Below, one piece after another: positions 6,838-9,321 of a stretch of 9,321 nt of DNA. The translations under genes and the position numbers were made by a program. The first letter of the stretch is position 1; every line of letters starts with the position of its first letter. The stretch comes from Nitrospinales bacterium (GTDB lineage Bacteria > Nitrospinota_A > UBA7883 > JACRGQ01): assembly GCA_023248615.1 (NCBI GenBank), contig JAHFEI010000061.1, positions 1-9,321 of the forward strand, read 5' to 3'. The notes below the pieces were generated by a model. That model saw only the letters and a program-made list of their open reading frames with translations, was not told where the DNA came from and made no database searches.

Positions 6838-6859
6838 TATATCCACCTCTGTTGTGGGT

Positions 6860-7096
6860 TTAGCGTTTGGCGTCACTATCGCCAGGGCCTGCCTTGGTGG
6901 CAACTTCGTGATACAAAGTCTTAAGCGGAAAAAACGCTATCGCCGCAAATATGGCTAGCAGGATAAGCGCGTGTGGCGAGTGGAACACCTTGCCCAGCGG
7001 GTTGTTGACGAGCATCGCCAGCGCATAACCCACGCCTATGACGGCGGCGGCGGCGGGAAACAGCAACGACTCCGCCTTTTGCCACGATGACTGCAT
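6860..7096 (-). CDS. 78-residue membrane protein with two predicted transmembrane helices
   Basis: A small inner-membrane protein of unknown function. Hydrophobic segments are at about 10-30 (SLLFPAAAAVIGVGYALAML) and 41-58 (PHALILLAIFAAIAFFPLK). They are separated by a short loop with NNPLGKVFHS and followed by a charged C-terminal tail. The two His (39 and 42) at the start of helix 2, and H63 after it, could bind a metal or heme, but there is no known motif. ATG 7096 is chosen because AAGGA (7108-7104) lies 7 nt upstream. A GTG at 7138 would add 14 residues without a good ribosome-binding site. The gene is 61 bp after ahbD and 22 bp before the diiron protein gene, so it probably belongs to the same transcript. 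No homologue is recognised. Confidence 0.75.
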   Translation of the reverse strand: MQSSWQKAESLLFPAAAAVIGVGYALAMLVNNPLGKVFHSPHALILLAIFAAIAFFPLKTLYHEVATKAGPGDSDAKR

Positions 7097-7157
7097 CCGG
7101 CGTTCCTTTTCAGTTTCGCCCAAAATATTTTTCCCCACAAATCCGGTTATCGTAGCG

Positions 7158-8372
7158 CTATTTGCCTGCGTTCTTTTCGGCTATCTTGTTCGGCTCGTAT
7201 ATACAATATGGCTCTTCTTCCATGTAGTCGCCGCCCTTCTCGTAAAACGCGCGCGCCCGGCATCCCTCGCAAACTTTCTTGTACTCGCAAATCCCGCATT
7301 TGCCTTTCAGCAGGTCGGGGTTGCGCAGGTTGGCAAATACCTCCGAATAATCCCATATTTTTTTAAACTCGTCGCGATGCACGTTGCCCGCCTCCACCGG
7401 CAGGTAGCCGCAAGGGAATACCTGCCCCTTGTGCGATATGAAACATATGGCGGAGCCTGCCAGGCACCCTTTGGTCATTGCCGACATGCCGTGAGTTTGC
7501 GGGGTTATCTGTATCCCCTCTTCCTTCGCCTTCTGCCGCATGATGCGGAAATAGTGCGGGGCGCATGTGGCTTTCGTCTCTATCTTCTTTTCCTTGCCCA
7601 CTTCGTAAAACCACGACAGCACATTCTCGTACACCTGCGGATCCAGCATCTGGTCTTCGGCTATCGTAACGCCGCAACCGACAGGCACCAGCATGAATAT
7701 ATGTAGCGCTACCGCCCCCAGGTCTATGGCGTTCTGGTAGATTTCCTTTACCTGGTGTACGTTGTGCTTGGCGATGGTGCAGTTTATCTGCACCGGCATG
7801 CCGAGCTTTTGTAGCTCCTTCATGCCCCGTATCGCCATGTCGTACGAGCCGGGAAGCCTGCGGAGGAAATCGTGCGTTTCCCCTATGCCATCCAGCGATA
7901 TTGAAACGCGCTGTATGCCGGAATCGACGATTTTTCGCGCCATTCCCGCGTCCACCAAAGTACCGTTGGTGGCAAGCGCAACGATAAGCCCCTTGCTTAC
8001 CGCGTATTTTGCTATGTCGAAAATATCCGGCCTGTACAACGGCTCGCCGCCGGAAAGAACCAGTATCGGTTTGCCCACTTCCAGTAGGCCGTCTATCATC
8101 TTGCAGGATTGCTCAAACGTAAGGTCGTCCTTCATCAGCGTTTGCGCCACATCCAACCGCCTGCAGTGTGCGCACGTCAGGTTACACCCTGCGGTGGTTT
8201 CCCAAAAAACAAGGCGCAGTTGGTTGGCCTTGTTCACCATGTACTGGTGCGCATGGGCCTTGCCATCCGGACTGTCCTTGATATCCCTATAGACCTCTTT
8301 TATCGTCTTGTCGCCCATCGGATGCCCGCCGGGATGGCCGCCATGCCCAATAGGTTTTTTGTCTTCCGTCAT
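7158..8372 (-). CDS. ahbD: AhbD-type radical SAM heme b synthase (alternative heme biosynthesis)
   Basis: A 404-residue radical SAM/SPASM enzyme that best fits AhbD, which oxidatively decarboxylates the two propionates of iron-coproporphyrin III to the vinyl groups of heme b. The S-adenosylmethionine cluster motif is C63-NLT-C67-AH-C70 (CxxxCxxC), preceded by RLVFWETTAG, with SGGEP at 107-111 and ATNGTL at 134-139. The SPASM-type C-terminal part has C303, C310, C321 (FPCGYLP), C359, C362, C368, C371 and C390, enough for an auxiliary [4Fe-4S] cluster. The N-terminus carries a His/Gly-rich stretch, HGGHPGGHPMG (10-20). Its ATG overlaps the ahbC stop as ATGA, so the two are translationally coupled. 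Related SPASM enzymes acting on peptides share this layout; the pairing with an AhbC/NirJ-type gene is the main reason for the heme call. Confidence 0.84.
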   Translation of the reverse strand: MTEDKKPIGHGGHPGGHPMGDKTIKEVYRDIKDSPDGKAHAHQYMVNKANQLRLVFWETTAGCNLTCAHCRRLDVAQTLMKDDLTFEQSCKMIDGLLEVGKPILVLSGGEPLYRPDIFDIAKYAVSKGLIVALATNGTLVDAGMARKIVDSGIQRVSISLDGIGETHDFLRRLPGSYDMAIRGMKELQKLGMPVQINCTIAKHNVHQVKEIYQNAIDLGAVALHIFMLVPVGCGVTIAEDQMLDPQVYENVLSWFYEVGKEKKIETKATCAPHYFRIMRQKAKEEGIQITPQTHGMSAMTKGCLAGSAICFISHKGQVFPCGYLPVEAGNVHRDEFKKIWDYSEVFANLRNPDLLKGKCGICEYKKVCEGCRARAFYEKGGDYMEEEPYCIYEPNKIAEKNAGK

Positions 8373-9321
8373 GGCTTTGCGATACCCGCCTTCTTGGACA
8401 AAAGATATTCGGGAAGCGGGAACTCCTCGCCCTTCGCTTTTAGCGCCGCCTTTTTCGCGTCCGTAAGGCCTATCTCCTCATCGGAAAGGTAGCAGGCGGG
8501 ATCGGGCGCAAAGGGATCGTTGTATATAGTGTCGGCGCGTACGCGCATGGAGCCGCCACAGGCGTTCAGCCATTTGCAGACGGAGCAACGTCCCTTGATA
8601 TGGTCGAGCCGGTTCTTCAGCCCCTTCATCAACGGGTCGCTTTGGTCGAGCCATATTTCGCTGAACGGCCTTTCCTTCACGTTGCCGAACGAGTAGTGTT
8701 GCCAAAACTGGTCGGCATGCACGTTACCGTAAAAATCAATGTTCGAAAAACTTACGCCGGAAGAGTAGCGTCCGCCGCCGTTCCACTCCAGCATCTTCAG
8801 CACTTCCGCCGCCTTTTCCGGGCTTCTCTCAAGCAGTCTCATGTAAAGGTAAACGCCGTCCACGTGGTTATCCACGGTGAGGATATCTTTTTGCAACCCG
8901 CGCTTGTGAAAATCGTCCGTGCGGTCGATGATGATATCCATGGCGTGGCGGGACTCCTCGTGAGTAAGGTCTTCGCTGGTCATGCCGCGCCCGCGCCCGG
9001 CATAGACAAGGTGATAGAAACAGGCGCGGTTAATCTCTTCGCGCTCTATAAAATCGAATATCTCGTGCAGGTTTTCGTAGTTGTGGCGGGTAAGCGTAAG
9101 CCTGAGGCCAACCCGCTGGTCTACCGATACGCAGTTTTTAAAACCAGCCACCGCTTTTTTGAAAGCGCCTGCCTTGCCGCGAAACTTGTCGTTTATCTCC
9201 CCTATCCCATCCAGCGAAATGCCTACATACACGAAACCGCTCTCTTTTATCTTCTTGGCGGTATCCAGGTCTATCAGGGTGCCGTTGGTGGAAAGTGTGG
9301 AGCGTAGCCCCCGCAACTTCG
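8369..9321 (-). CDS. ahbC: AhbC/NirJ-family radical SAM enzyme, 12,18-didecarboxysiroheme deacetylase (partial, N-terminus outside window)
   Basis: About 317 C-terminal residues of a NirJ/AhbC-type radical SAM protein. The N-terminal CxxxCxxC cluster lies beyond the window edge. Visible hallmarks are STNGTLID, SLDGIGEIND, the FYHLVYAGRGRGM segment, the NVHADQFWQHYSFGNVKERPF segment typical of NirJ and AhbC, and the C-terminal cysteines in CSVCKWLNACGG plus PACYL. AhbC removes the acetate side chains of 12,18-didecarboxysiroheme to give Fe-coproporphyrin III. NirJ acts on the same precursor in heme d1 synthesis. AhbC is favoured because the next gene, overlapping by 4 bp, is AhbD-like and no other nir gene is present, but without the flanking genes NirJ is not fully excluded. 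A TTG at 9316 reads in frame but lies inside the conserved fold, so the gene must begin upstream of the window. Confidence 0.85.
   Translation of the reverse strand, partial: KLRGLRSTLSTNGTLIDLDTAKKIKESGFVYVGISLDGIGEINDKFRGKAGAFKKAVAGFKNCVSVDQRVGLRLTLTRHNYENLHEIFDFIEREEINRACFYHLVYAGRGRGMTSEDLTHEESRHAMDIIIDRTDDFHKRGLQKDILTVDNHVDGVYLYMRLLERSPEKAAEVLKMLEWNGGGRYSSGVSFSNIDFYGNVHADQFWQHYSFGNVKERPFSEIWLDQSDPLMKGLKNRLDHIKGRCSVCKWLNACGGSMRVRADTIYNDPFAPDPACYLSDEEIGLTDAKKAALKAKGEEFPLPEYLLSKKAGIAKP

Noticed and set aside
6836..6841. TATAAT on the minus strand at the diiron protein start codon
   Set aside because: It overlaps the ATG behind a strong Shine-Dalgarno and is explained by the ribosome-binding spacer followed by ATG.
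7038..7706. Plus-strand open frame of 222 codons with hydrophobic stretches
   Set aside because: It is the antisense shadow of ahbD and the 78-aa membrane gene; the hydrophobicity is a by-product of reverse-complement codons.
9314..9316. TTG as a true start of the right-hand radical SAM gene
   Set aside because: The reading frame continues through the window edge, and the residues at this point belong to the middle of the radical SAM fold, after the cluster-binding motif.

Overview
The window is a compact, moderately GC-rich bacterial chromosome segment with eleven confident protein genes and almost no free space. No RNA genes, insertion sequences, CRISPR arrays or long repeats were seen. 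The gene set points to a Gram-negative, anaerobic or microaerophilic respirer. It holds a periplasmic pentaheme c-type cytochrome next to a Rieske protein, and a radical-SAM pair typical of the siroheme-dependent (alternative) heme pathway. That pathway is known from sulfate reducers, some other anaerobic or deep-branching bacteria and archaea. A Desulfobacterota, Nitrospirota or Nitrospinota-like host would fit, but the taxon cannot be fixed from this window.

Left end (1-1500, minus strand): a pentaheme cytochrome c is followed 13 bp downstream by a Rieske iron-sulfur protein that runs off the window. This looks like the start of a quinol-oxidising cytochrome bc-type complex operon. A good sigma70-like promoter (TTGACA, 18 bp, TCTAAT) sits directly in front of it. 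It reaches to within a few bases of the start codon, so the transcript should be leaderless or nearly so.

Middle (1545-2935, plus strand): a zinc-finger-less DnaJ/CbpA-type co-chaperone is transcribed divergently from the cytochrome, with only 44 bp between them. It is followed by a small ArsR-type winged-helix regulator. A possible 44-residue ORF with a good ribosome-binding site overlaps the regulator start in an ATGA arrangement. The regulator converges on polA across about 106 bp holding an imperfect inverted repeat without a T-run.

Right two thirds (3042-9321, minus strand): the order of transcription is ahbC (partial) - ahbD - 78-residue membrane protein - standalone flavodiiron/ODP-like metallo-beta-lactamase protein - 91-residue unknown protein - polA. 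AhbC and AhbD overlap by 4 bp and catalyse the last two steps from 12,18-didecarboxysiroheme to heme b. The three genes after them are closely spaced (61, 22 and 40 bp) and each has a good Shine-Dalgarno, so they are probably co-transcribed. The combination of oxygen-sensitive heme-forming radical SAM enzymes, a diiron O2/NO-type protein without its flavodoxin domain, and two small unknown proteins is the most novel part of the window. polA encodes a full-length DNA polymerase I with an intact proofreading site. It has a perfect TATAAT exactly where a leaderless promoter would need it and no Shine-Dalgarno.

The heme pathway at the right end would supply the cofactor for the multiheme cytochrome at the left end. 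No direct regulatory link is visible.
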